This document shows, one piece after another, positions 9,886 through 15,388 of a DNA stretch of 15,388 nucleotides; within the stretch, counting starts at the first letter, position 1; every line of letters begins with the position of its first letter. Made by a program: the position numbers and the translations under genes. Source of the DNA: Desulfotomaculum sp. (GTDB lineage: Bacteria; Bacillota; Desulfotomaculia; Desulfotomaculales; Nap2-2B); assembly GCA_003445555.1 (NCBI GenBank), contig DMDI01000162.1:1-15388 (forward strand), given 5' to 3'. The notes beneath the pieces are model-generated. The model was not told the origin of the DNA and searched no databases. It saw only the letters and a program-made list of their open reading frames with translations.

Positions 9886-10038
9886 TTGTTTAAAATGACT
9901 ATGCCGCTTAGCTAAAGCTAAACGCCACCAGCAAGGCAGGTACGCAAGTAGGGGCGTTAAATTTAACGCCCCTACTACATTTAGATAGGAAAGAAAGGCT
10001 TGCCTTTAGTTAACATTATAACCATCTTGTTTAAAATG
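9886..10038 (+). repeat. 12-base direct repeats TTGTTTAAAATG flanking a 129-base segment
   Basis: The same 12 bases occur at 9886-9897 and 10027-10038, identical at every position. The second copy supplies the -35 of the rpmE promoter. The segment between holds the palindrome at 9947-9976 and two smaller inverted repeats: TTAGCT-AA-AGCTAA (9908-9921) and AAAGGC-TT-GCCTTT (9994-10007). No clear terminal inverted repeats border it. Confidence 0.6.
9947..9976 (+). repeat. 30-base perfect palindrome upstream of rpmE
   Basis: Arms AGTAGGGGCGTTAAA and TTTAACGCCCCTACT meet with no spacer, giving 15 paired positions. In RNA the central bases would form the loop. No T-run follows, so it is not a classical terminator, though it could end M23 gene transcription in either direction with Rho. 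The GTAGGGGCG/CGCCCCTAC ends resemble dispersed palindromic repeats I recall from other genomes of this kind. Confidence 0.85.
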
Positions 10039-10055
10039 GGCTTTTATGTTATACT
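10027..10055 (+). promoter_or_regulatory. Sigma-A promoter for rpmE
   Basis: TTGTTT (10027-10032), a 17-base spacer and TATACT (10050-10055), with a TG one base before the -10 (extended -10). Transcription would begin near 10062, about 33 bases before the rpmE start. This is the best vegetative promoter in the window. Confidence 0.65.
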
Positions 10056-10094
10056 AAAAGCTGATTTGAAAAAAGGGATAGAGAGGTGTTTTTT

Positions 10095-10298
10095 TTGAAA
10101 GAAGGAATCCACCCAAAATATCAAAAGGCAGTTGTTATTTGCGCCTGTGGGGAAACTTTTGAAACCGGTTCCACCAAAAAAGAATTAAAAGTAGAAGTTT
10201 GTTCCCGCTGCCATCCTTTTTTTACCGGTTCGCAGGCCAGAATGGTAGATATACGGGGCCGGGCAGAAAAATTCCGGCGAAAATACGGCTTAAAATAA
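10095..10298 (+). CDS. rpmE: Ribosomal protein L31 (zinc-binding form)
   Basis: Protein of the large ribosomal subunit, at the central protuberance bridging the subunits. Seen in 67 residues: the family start [10 protein letters not shown], Cys16-x-Cys18 (CAC), Cys36-x-x-Cys39 ([10 protein letters not shown]) and the end FRRKYGLK. All four zinc cysteines are kept, so this is the C+ form rather than the zinc-independent paralogue. The TTG at 10095 matches the usual N-terminus exactly and has GAGAGG about eight bases upstream. The GTG at 10086 would overlap the ribosome binding site and add three residues, so I reject it. Its position downstream of rho is the common Firmicutes order. It has its own strong promoter and is followed after 33 bases by the YqhQ gene. 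Confidence 0.96.
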   Translation: MKEGIHPKYQKAVVICACGETFETGSTKKELKVEVCSRCHPFFTGSQARMVDIRGRAEKFRRKYGLK

Positions 10299-10331
10299 AA
10301 ATTTAAATTTACATCTTCGGAAAAGGTAAAG

Positions 10332-11240
10332 GTGTCACGGGTGTATAGTTTTCAATATGGCGGTCAAGCGGTTATTGAAGGCGTAATGATGCGGGGTCCG
10401 GCTTTATGTTCCGTAGCTGTTCGTCGACCGGATAATACGATTGTCTTAAGAAAGAATCCGGTTGGTTCTTTAGCCAACAAATATCCGTGGTTAAAATGGC
10501 CTTTTTTGCGGGGGCTAGTGGTTTTAATTGAATCTTTAATAATGGGCATTGAAGCGTTGACTTATTCGGCTAATCAAGCCATGGAAGAGGAAGAGGGTGA
10601 AATAAGCAGCTTTGCGCTTGCCCTAACCGTCCTGGTTGCTCTGGTTTTGGCTATTTTTCTTTTTATTGTTTTACCCACCGGGTTAACCCATTATTTAGTT
10701 AATCAAGGATGGAGCAGTTTGGCTCAAAATCTGGTGGAAGGAGTTATTCGGCTGGTTGTTTTTTTAGGGTACGTAGTAATTATTAGCCGGATGCCGGATA
10801 TAAAGCGCGTTTTTCAGTACCACGGGGCGGAACACAAAGTTATTAATGCTTTTGAAGCCGGTAAGGAGATTGTTGTTTCTAACGTAAAACCATATTCTAC
10901 TTTTCACCCGCGTTGTGGAACGAGTTTCCTTTTAATAGTCTTGGTCATCAGTATTTTTTTATTTTCCTTGCTTGGGCAGCAAGTATTGTGGTGGCGGATA
11001 GTTTCCCGGGTTTTATTTTTACCGGTATTAGCCGGCATTTCTTATGAATTATTAAAATTTACCGCCAGATACCCTGATTTTTTCTTCTGCCGGGTTATAA
11101 TGGCCCCGGGCCGATGGCTACAGAGTTTAACCACTAACGAGCCTGATGAGGCTCAAATAGAAGTAGCCATTTCGGCGCTTCAGGCCGTACTTGAAGAAGA
11201 TAAGGACAGGCAAGATTCCTGTCTTGTAAGTATTCAGTAA
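10332..11240 (+). CDS. yqhQ: YqhQ/DUF1385 family membrane protein
   Basis: Function not established; the family (COG3872) has been called a predicted metal-dependent enzyme. Seen in 302 residues: the N-terminal family signature YGGQAVIEGVMMRGP, then a long helix pair near 90-118 and about 140-155. Conserved polar motifs are YHGAEHKVINAFE and TFHPRCGTSFLL, holding the His, Glu and Cys residues that could bind metal. Further helices lie at about 198-215 and 225-240, and a soluble acidic C-terminus follows. GTG 10332 is chosen because it keeps the conserved start and has AAAGG-like bases just upstream. It lies between rpmE and prfA, an order I recall from Desulfotomaculum-type genomes, where B. 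subtilis has tdk. A structured 118-base gap follows before prfA. Family call is firm; role is unknown. Confidence 0.9.
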   Translation: MSRVYSFQYGGQAVIEGVMMRGPALCSVAVRRPDNTIVLRKNPVGSLANKYPWLKWPFLRGLVVLIESLIMGIEALTYSANQAMEEEEGEISSFALALTVLVALVLAIFLFIVLPTGLTHYLVNQGWSSLAQNLVEGVIRLVVFLGYVVIISRMPDIKRVFQYHGAEHKVINAFEAGKEIVVSNVKPYSTFHPRCGTSFLLIVLVISIFLFSLLGQQVLWWRIVSRVLFLPVLAGISYELLKFTARYPDFFFCRVIMAPGRWLQSLTTNEPDEAQIEVAISALQAVLEEDKDRQDSCLVSIQ

Positions 11241-11244
11241 ACCA

Positions 11245-11319
11245 GGTAGGGCAGGCATGGTATTGTCCTTACCATGCCTTAAGCTTAGCTACTTCACTGA
11301 ATATTTACCCTGTCCTACC
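11245..11319 (+). repeat. 75-base nested inverted-repeat element between yqhQ and prfA
   Basis: Outer arms GGTAGGGCAGG (11245-11255) and CCTGTCCTACC (11309-11319) pair over 11 positions with one G-U. Inside is a perfect 10-bp stem AGGCATGGTA / TACCATGCCT (11253-11262, 11270-11279) with a 7-base loop; the outer and inner left arms overlap by three bases. A further pair ATTCAGT (11232-11238, over the yqhQ stop) and ACTGAAT (11296-11302) competes with the outer fold. No T-run follows, so it is not a simple terminator. It may be a small repeat insertion or an RNA switch before prfA. Confidence 0.65.
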
Positions 11320-11367
11320 ATATAGCGGGAATAAGCCACCCCTTACAATTATAAGTAGGTGAGATTT

Positions 11368-12435
11368 ATGTTTGATAAATTGGAGAGTATTGAAAAACGT
11401 TATGAGGAACTGACCAATTTAATTGCCAACCCGGAAATTATTAATAGCCGTTACAATCAATGGCAGCAATACACTAAAGCACACGCGGAGTTAAACGATA
11501 TAGTGTCTGCCTACCGCGAGCTTAAAAAAATAGAGCAGGATTTAAAAGAAGCGGCGGAATTACTTGGTACGCCTATAGAGCCGGACTTTAAAGAAATGGT
11601 AGATCTCGAGTTAAAAGAATTGGAAGAAAAGAAGAAAAAAATAACCCGGCAGTTGCAGCTCATGCTGTTGCCGCGGGATCCTTACGACGAAAAAAATGTA
11701 ATTGTGGAAATCCGGGCTGGCACGGGTGGTGAAGAAGCCGCCTTGTTCGCGGCTGAACTTTTTCGCATGTATACTCGCTATGCGGAGCGGCAGGGCTGGA
11801 AAATTGATTTGATGAATACCAATTCTTCTGATTTAAATGGTTTTAAAGAGGTAATTTTTCTTATTGAGGGTCAAGGGGCTTACAGCCGGTTAAAGTATGA
11901 AAGCGGTGTCCACCGGGTCCAGCGGATACCCGTTACCGAATCAGGCGGCAGGATTCACACTTCAGCGGCCACGGTAGCGGTGCTCCCTGAAGCAGAAGAA
12001 GTGGATGTAAATATTAACCCCAATGATTTGCGAATTGACTTATTTTGTTCTTCCGGTCCCGGCGGACAATCGGTCAATACTACCCAGTCGGCGGTACGAA
12101 TTACCCATTTACCCACGAATATTACGGTTACCTGCCAGGATGAAAAAAGTCAGCATAAAAATAAGGATAAGGCCATGCGGGTTTTACGGGCCCGTCTTCT
12201 AGCCTTGGCCCAGGAAGAACAAAAAGAAAAAATTGCCTCTACCCGCAAAACCCAGGTGGGCAGCGGCGACCGCAGTGAACGTATCCGGACTTACAATTTT
12301 CCGCAAGGCCGGGTTACTGACCACCGGATTAATTTAACCCTTCACCGTTTACCCGAGGTGCTTACCGGGGACCTTGACGAGATTATCAATTCCTTAATAT
12401 ACCATTTTCAAGCTCAGCAACTACAGCAAATATAA
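11368..12435 (+). CDS. prfA: Peptide chain release factor 1
   Basis: Recognises UAA and UAG stop codons and releases the finished protein from the ribosome. Seen in 355 residues: N-terminal helical domain ([16 protein letters not shown] onwards), stop-codon tripeptide Pro188-Val189-Thr190 in [15 protein letters not shown], and the peptidyl-hydrolase GGQ at 232-234 in [16 protein letters not shown]. The C-terminal region [19 protein letters not shown] also belongs to class I factors. The PxT tripeptide marks RF1 and not RF2 (SPF). ATG 11368 gives the usual N-terminus and has AGGTGAG seven bases upstream; the GTG at 11359 adds only three residues and lies within that site. The downstream prmC product is its GGQ methylase. 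The structured gap upstream could influence its expression. Confidence 0.97.
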   Translation: MFDKLESIEKRYEELTNLIANPEIINSRYNQWQQYTKAHAELNDIVSAYRELKKIEQDLKEAAELLGTPIEPDFKEMVDLELKELEEKKKKITRQLQLMLLPRDPYDEKNVIVEIRAGTGGEEAALFAAELFRMYTRYAERQGWKIDLMNTNSSDLNGFKEVIFLIEGQGAYSRLKYESGVHRVQRIPVTESGGRIHTSAATVAVLPEAEEVDVNINPNDLRIDLFCSSGPGGQSVNTTQSAVRITHLPTNITVTCQDEKSQHKNKDKAMRVLRARLLALAQEEQKEKIASTRKTQVGSGDRSERIRTYNFPQGRVTDHRINLTLHRLPEVLTGDLDEIINSLIYHFQAQQLQQI

Positions 12436-12481
12436 TTAAAAGGGAAGCCTGCCTTACAAGCCTGGCCGGCTATTAAATTAA

Positions 12482-13378
12482 ATGTTTACCGTAAATAAAG
12501 CTTTGCTGTGGGCGAAGAATTATTTAAAAAAATGCGGCCTAGAGAACACGGCCTTGGAGGCGGAGGTTTTACTGGCTTTTTGTATCAAACTTGACCGTGT
12601 TGCCTTGTACCGCCAGAATGAGCGTTTTTTAAGCCCTGAGGAAGAAGAAAATTTCCGGCGCATGATTAAGCGCCGGGGGCAAAGAGAACCAGTAGCTTAT
12701 CTAACCGGGCACAAAGAATTTATGAGTCTGGATTTTTTAGTCAACCCGGCGGTTCTTATTCCCCGCCCCGAAACCGAGTTATTGGTAGAGAAGGCCCTGG
12801 AAATAATAAACGCGAAAGTATTCAAAGTAGGGCAAACCCAAAAAGATAAAATATTAATCGTAGATGTGGGCACGGGCTCCGGCGCCATTGCGGTCAGTAT
12901 AGCCAAACATATAAAAAATCTTAGCGGGGTCTATATTTACGCTACTGAAATAAGTCCGGCTGCCTTAGATGTGGCGCGCTTAAATGCTAAACGGCACGGC
13001 GTAGCAGGAAATATAACCTTTTGGCCGGGGGACTTGCTTGAACCCTTAAAAAATCAAGGCTGCGAGGGGCAAATAAGCTTAATTACCGCTAACTTGCCTT
13101 ATATTCCGACACTTGAGATAGACCGCCTTGAACCCGATGTCCGGCTGTACGAACCTCGCCTGGCGCTTGACGGGGGCAAAGACGGGCTGGACTTTTACCG
13201 CCGCTTAATTTCTCAAGGAGGCGAATTTTTGAGGCCGGATGGTTACTTATTAATGGAAATTGACCCGGCCGTAATAAATCAAATATCCTGGTTGTTAATT
13301 GCAGCCGGCTGGAAATTTAACGTTTTTTTTGATCTAGCCGGAAAAGAAAGACTTATTGCGGCCGTCCAAGAAGTTTAA
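12482..13378 (+). CDS. prmC: Release factor glutamine methyltransferase PrmC
   Basis: Uses S-adenosylmethionine to methylate the glutamine of the GGQ motif in release factors. Seen in 298 residues: N-terminal helical RF-binding domain (1-75), REPVAYLTGHKEF, the LIPRPETE signature, SAM-binding VDVGTGSGAIAVSIA, and the active-site motif as Asn204-Leu-Pro-Tyr207 (ANLPYIP). Most PrmC proteins have NPPY there; Asn, Pro and Tyr are kept and Leu replaces the first Pro. It lies 46 bases after prfA, its substrate's gene, as in many bacteria. No clear ribosome binding site precedes the ATG at 12482, though the N-terminus MFTVNKALLWAKNYLKKCG fits the family, so initiation may rely on weak coupling. The last 26 bases overlap, tail to tail, with the metal permease gene on the other strand. 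Confidence 0.95.
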   Translation: MFTVNKALLWAKNYLKKCGLENTALEAEVLLAFCIKLDRVALYRQNERFLSPEEEENFRRMIKRRGQREPVAYLTGHKEFMSLDFLVNPAVLIPRPETELLVEKALEIINAKVFKVGQTQKDKILIVDVGTGSGAIAVSIAKHIKNLSGVYIYATEISPAALDVARLNAKRHGVAGNITFWPGDLLEPLKNQGCEGQISLITANLPYIPTLEIDRLEPDVRLYEPRLALDGGKDGLDFYRRLISQGGEFLRPDGYLLMEIDPAVINQISWLLIAAGWKFNVFFDLAGKERLIAAVQEV

Positions 13379-14177
13379 CCTGTATTACCTGACTTAAAAG
13401 AGTAAATAAAAGTATTAAAACGGAAAAAAATACGATTGTTCCCCCGGGGGCTAGATTTAAATAAATGGCCAGGATTAATCCGCCTATTACCGCCAAAAGG
13501 CTAAATAAAACAGCCAGGATAAGAGTATGGTAAAAGCCCCTTTTTAACTGCAGGCTGGTAGCTACCGGAATAACCATTAGTGATGAAGTCAGCAGCATAC
13601 CTACAATTCTAATGGAGGCCGCAATGGTACAGGCGGTAAGAAGAATAAGAATCAGGTTGATCAGGGTTACTGGAACACCGGCAAGGCGGGCGGCTTCTTC
13701 TTCAAAGGTAACAAAAAAAAGTTCTTTCCGTAAAAATATTACGGTGGCGACAATTATTACTCCTAAAATACCAATGGTAAAAAGATCGTGTTTGCTAACG
13801 GTAAGAATGCTGCCAAAAAGATAGGTAAAAAGGCTGGTATTAAATGAGCGGCCCGCGCTTAATAAAATAACCGCCAGGCTCATACCGGAAGATAAAACGA
13901 CGGCTATGGCTAATTCGGCGTATTGCTGGTAAGTGGTTCTTAACCTTTCAATAATTAAGCCGGCCAGAAGCATTAAGATTAACGCTCCGTAAACGGGATA
14001 AATGCCTAAAATCATTCCAGCCGCTATCCCGGCCAAAGAAACGTGGGATAGGGCGTCCCCAATCATTGAAAGGCGTTTTAAAACAATAAATAAGCCAATA
14101 AGCGGACAAATAAGGCCAATAATTAAGCCGGCCATAAAAGCATGTCTGATAAAACCATACTGAAATATCTCAAGCAT
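13353..14177 (-). CDS. Metal ABC transporter permease (ABC-3 family, ZnuB-like)
   Basis: Membrane channel of an importer for a divalent metal, probably zinc, or manganese/iron. Seen in 274 residues: about eight or nine hydrophobic helices, family signature LKRLSMIGDALSHVSLAGIA (34-53), the coupling-loop region FEEEAARLAGVP that contacts the ATPase, and SIRIVGMLLTSSLMVIPVA. This is the normal length for ZnuB/MntB proteins. ATG 14177-14175 overlaps the end of the ATPase gene by eight bases, a sign of translational coupling. Its 3' end runs 26 bases into prmC on the opposite strand and no terminator is visible. The substrate cannot be settled from the permease; the His/Cys tail of the partner ATPase favours zinc. 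Confidence 0.92.
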   Translation of the reverse strand: MLEIFQYGFIRHAFMAGLIIGLICPLIGLFIVLKRLSMIGDALSHVSLAGIAAGMILGIYPVYGALILMLLAGLIIERLRTTYQQYAELAIAVVLSSGMSLAVILLSAGRSFNTSLFTYLFGSILTVSKHDLFTIGILGVIIVATVIFLRKELFFVTFEEEAARLAGVPVTLINLILILLTACTIAASIRIVGMLLTSSLMVIPVATSLQLKRGFYHTLILAVLFSLLAVIGGLILAIYLNLAPGGTIVFFSVLILLFTLLSQVIQVKLLGRPQ

Positions 14178-14958
14178 TAAAAGAGCGTCCCTTACAGTTA
14201 ACCTGGTGGCAGTGGATTAAGGTCTGCATTCCCTGGCCGTAAACCTTAGTCAGGTTATCTGGCGAGGAAAGAAAATCAAACGGCTGGTCAAAAACAAAAA
14301 TTTGGGTGTCGTTTAAACAAGCTAGCCTTTTAACCCGGGCTGTAACTACTCCCACGTCATGAGAAATTAAGATAACGGTAATATGCCACTGCTTGTTTAG
14401 CCGGTCAAGCAGTTCATATAAGCCTTCCTGACCTTTCAAATCCACCCCAACGGTTGGTTCGTCAAGCAGAAAAAGCGCGGGTTCGTTTACCAGGGCGCGG
14501 GCGATAAAGACCTTTTGTACCTCACCCCCCGAAAGGTTTCCGATCAGGCATTTACGCTTATTTACAAGACCAACCGTTTCCAGGGCCGATTGTACTTTGG
14601 TCTGGTGAGTTTTTTTTGGCGCCCGAAAAGGACCCACCTGGCGGTATAAATTGGCCGCCACTATTTCCTCTACCGTAGCCGGAAAGCCAATATTGACGGA
14701 AGCTGCCTTTTGGGCCAGGTAGCCAATTTTATCCCACCTTTTAAATACCGTAATATCCTGGCCAAACAAGCGGATTTGCCCGTGCCAGGGCTTTAAAATA
14801 CCCAGGATCAGCTTTAAAAAAGTGGTCTTGGCGGAACCGTTGGGACCAATAAGGCCAAAAAAGTCCCCGGCGTCAACTCTCAAATTAATATTATTTAAAA
14901 TGGGCCTGGCGTCATAACCAAAGGACAGGTTTTGAACTTCAATTATCGGGGCATTCAT
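14170..14958 (-). CDS. Metal ABC transporter ATP-binding protein (ZnuC-like)
   Basis: ATPase that drives import of a divalent metal through the adjacent permease. Seen in about 262 residues from the ATG at 14958: Walker A GPNGSAKTT (Ala in place of the usual last Gly of GxGK), Q-loop IGYLAQKA, signature LSGGEVQKV (Glu in place of the usual Gln), Walker B LFLLDEPTVGVD, and H-loop ISHDVG. The C-terminal tail has a metal-binding look (LIHCHQVNCKG), as in zinc importers. Two ATGs are possible: 14970 has AAGGA directly against it with no spacing, while 14958 has it 12 bases upstream; I prefer 14958. It lies between the solute-binding protein gene (89 bases upstream) and the permease (8-base overlap). 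Confidence 0.92.
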   Translation of the reverse strand: MNAPIIEVQNLSFGYDARPILNNINLRVDAGDFFGLIGPNGSAKTTFLKLILGILKPWHGQIRLFGQDITVFKRWDKIGYLAQKAASVNIGFPATVEEIVAANLYRQVGPFRAPKKTHQTKVQSALETVGLVNKRKCLIGNLSGGEVQKVFIARALVNEPALFLLDEPTVGVDLKGQEGLYELLDRLNKQWHITVILISHDVGVVTARVKRLACLNDTQIFVFDQPFDFLSSPDNLTKVYGQGMQTLIHCHQVNCKGRSFNA

Positions 14959-15008
14959 TTTAAAAATCATTCCTTTTTAAATTTAAAAATAATAAAAAAT
15001 TTTCTTTT

Positions 15009-15053
15009 AAACTAAACTAAACTAAACTAAACTAAGCTAAACTAAGCTAAGCT
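15009..15053 (+). repeat. Nine-unit pentanucleotide tandem repeat (AAACT/AAGCT)
   Basis: Nine head-to-tail copies of AA(A/G)CT: five AAACT, then AAGCT, AAACT, AAGCT, AAGCT. It runs from the intergenic space into the last two codons and stop of the metal-binding protein on the minus strand. The spacing to the ATPase start would change with copy number. Confidence 0.9.
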
Positions 15054-15388
15054 TCCAAAGCTAATTTAAGATTTTCCAGGTTTTGTTTCATTACTTTTAA
15101 GTAGTCTTTACCGCTTTCTTTGTCTTTAACGGTTAGTCCGTGTACCGCATTTAAGGTAAGAGTTTGTGTTTTTGTTTCTTGGGCCAGGGTTTGGGCTATT
15201 TTAGGGCTGTATGTTTCTTCAAAAAGGATGTATTTTATTTGCCGTTGCCGGGCAAAGTCTACCAGTTTTTGCATTTCTTCCGGGGAAGGTTCTCCTTCTG
15301 TGCATACACCTAAAATGGCTACTTGTTTTAAATGGTAGCGATCGGCCAGGTAAGCAAAAGCCGGGTTGACCACCACAAACTCTTTATG
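15047..15388 (-). CDS. Metal ABC transporter solute-binding protein, C-terminal part (cut by the right edge)
   Basis: Extracytoplasmic lipoprotein-type protein that would hand a divalent metal to the permease (ZnuA/TroA family). Only the last 113 residues are in the window; the frame continues to the edge, so the GTG at 15376 is not a real start. Seen: NPAFAYLADRYHLKQVAIL, EPSPEEMQKLVDFARQ, ILFEETYSPKIAQTLA and the typical end KDYLKVMKQNLENLKLAL. This is the C-terminal lobe of the family. At the place where family members usually have the third metal-ligand His (HPAF or HAAF), this protein has Asn (NPAF). Followed by the ATPase and permease genes on the same strand. The final codons and TAG stop lie in a pentanucleotide repeat. 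Confidence 0.88.
   Translation of the reverse strand, partial: HKEFVVVNPAFAYLADRYHLKQVAILGVCTEGEPSPEEMQKLVDFARQRQIKYILFEETYSPKIAQTLAQETKTQTLTLNAVHGLTVKDKESGKDYLKVMKQNLENLKLALEA

Noticed and set aside
15009..15053. CRISPR-like or iteron array
   Set aside because: Units are five bases without spacers, so it is a microsatellite-like tandem repeat and not an array.

Overview
The window looks like a chromosomal, mostly housekeeping segment of a spore-forming Gram-positive bacterium (Firmicutes), most like the Peptococcaceae/Desulfotomaculum group. The evidence is a recognisable spo0F behind a sigma-H-type promoter, AGGAGG-like ribosome binding sites, frequent TTG/GTG starts, and a gene order close to the Bacillus subtilis pyrG-spo0F-fbaA-tal-rho-rpmE-prfA-prmC stretch. 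The assignment is inference from protein similarity and synteny as I remember them; no search was run.

Layout. Positions 2-1693 hold arginyl-tRNA synthetase (5' end probably outside the window), followed by CTP synthase (1700-3310), signal peptide peptidase SppA (3307-4278) and a Yip1-type membrane protein (4318-4974), all on the plus strand and tightly packed. A weak terminator-like stretch and a sigma-H promoter then precede spo0F (5135-5548), a cysteine-rich zinc-ribbon protein of unknown function (5588-6109), class II fructose-bisphosphate aldolase (6151-7011) and a small transaldolase (7053-7703). After a promoter region come rho (7864-9183), a membrane-anchored M23 peptidase (9327-9860), ribosomal protein L31 (10095-10298), the YqhQ/DUF1385 membrane protein (10332-11240), release factor 1 (11368-12435) and its methyltransferase PrmC (12482-13378). 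The right end, on the minus strand, is a metal ABC transporter operon transcribed towards prmC: solute-binding protein (cut by the right edge), ATPase, permease. No gap without a gene exceeds 300 bases.

How the genes fit together. The plus-strand block mixes translation (argS, rpmE, prfA, prmC), nucleotide and sugar metabolism (pyrG, fba, transaldolase), transcription termination (rho) and sporulation signalling (spo0F). PrmC methylates the GGQ glutamine of the release factor encoded just upstream. The transporter is a separate unit, probably for zinc or another divalent metal.

I see no new multi-gene system. The points most worth checking are: two genes whose conserved N-termini can only begin at ATT (pyrG) and ATA (transaldolase); a sigma-H promoter before spo0F; a 30-base perfect palindrome between exact 12-base direct repeats before rpmE; a 75-base nested inverted-repeat element before prfA; a nine-unit pentanucleotide tract across the stop codon of the metal-binding protein; and loss of the expected metal-ligand histidine in that protein.
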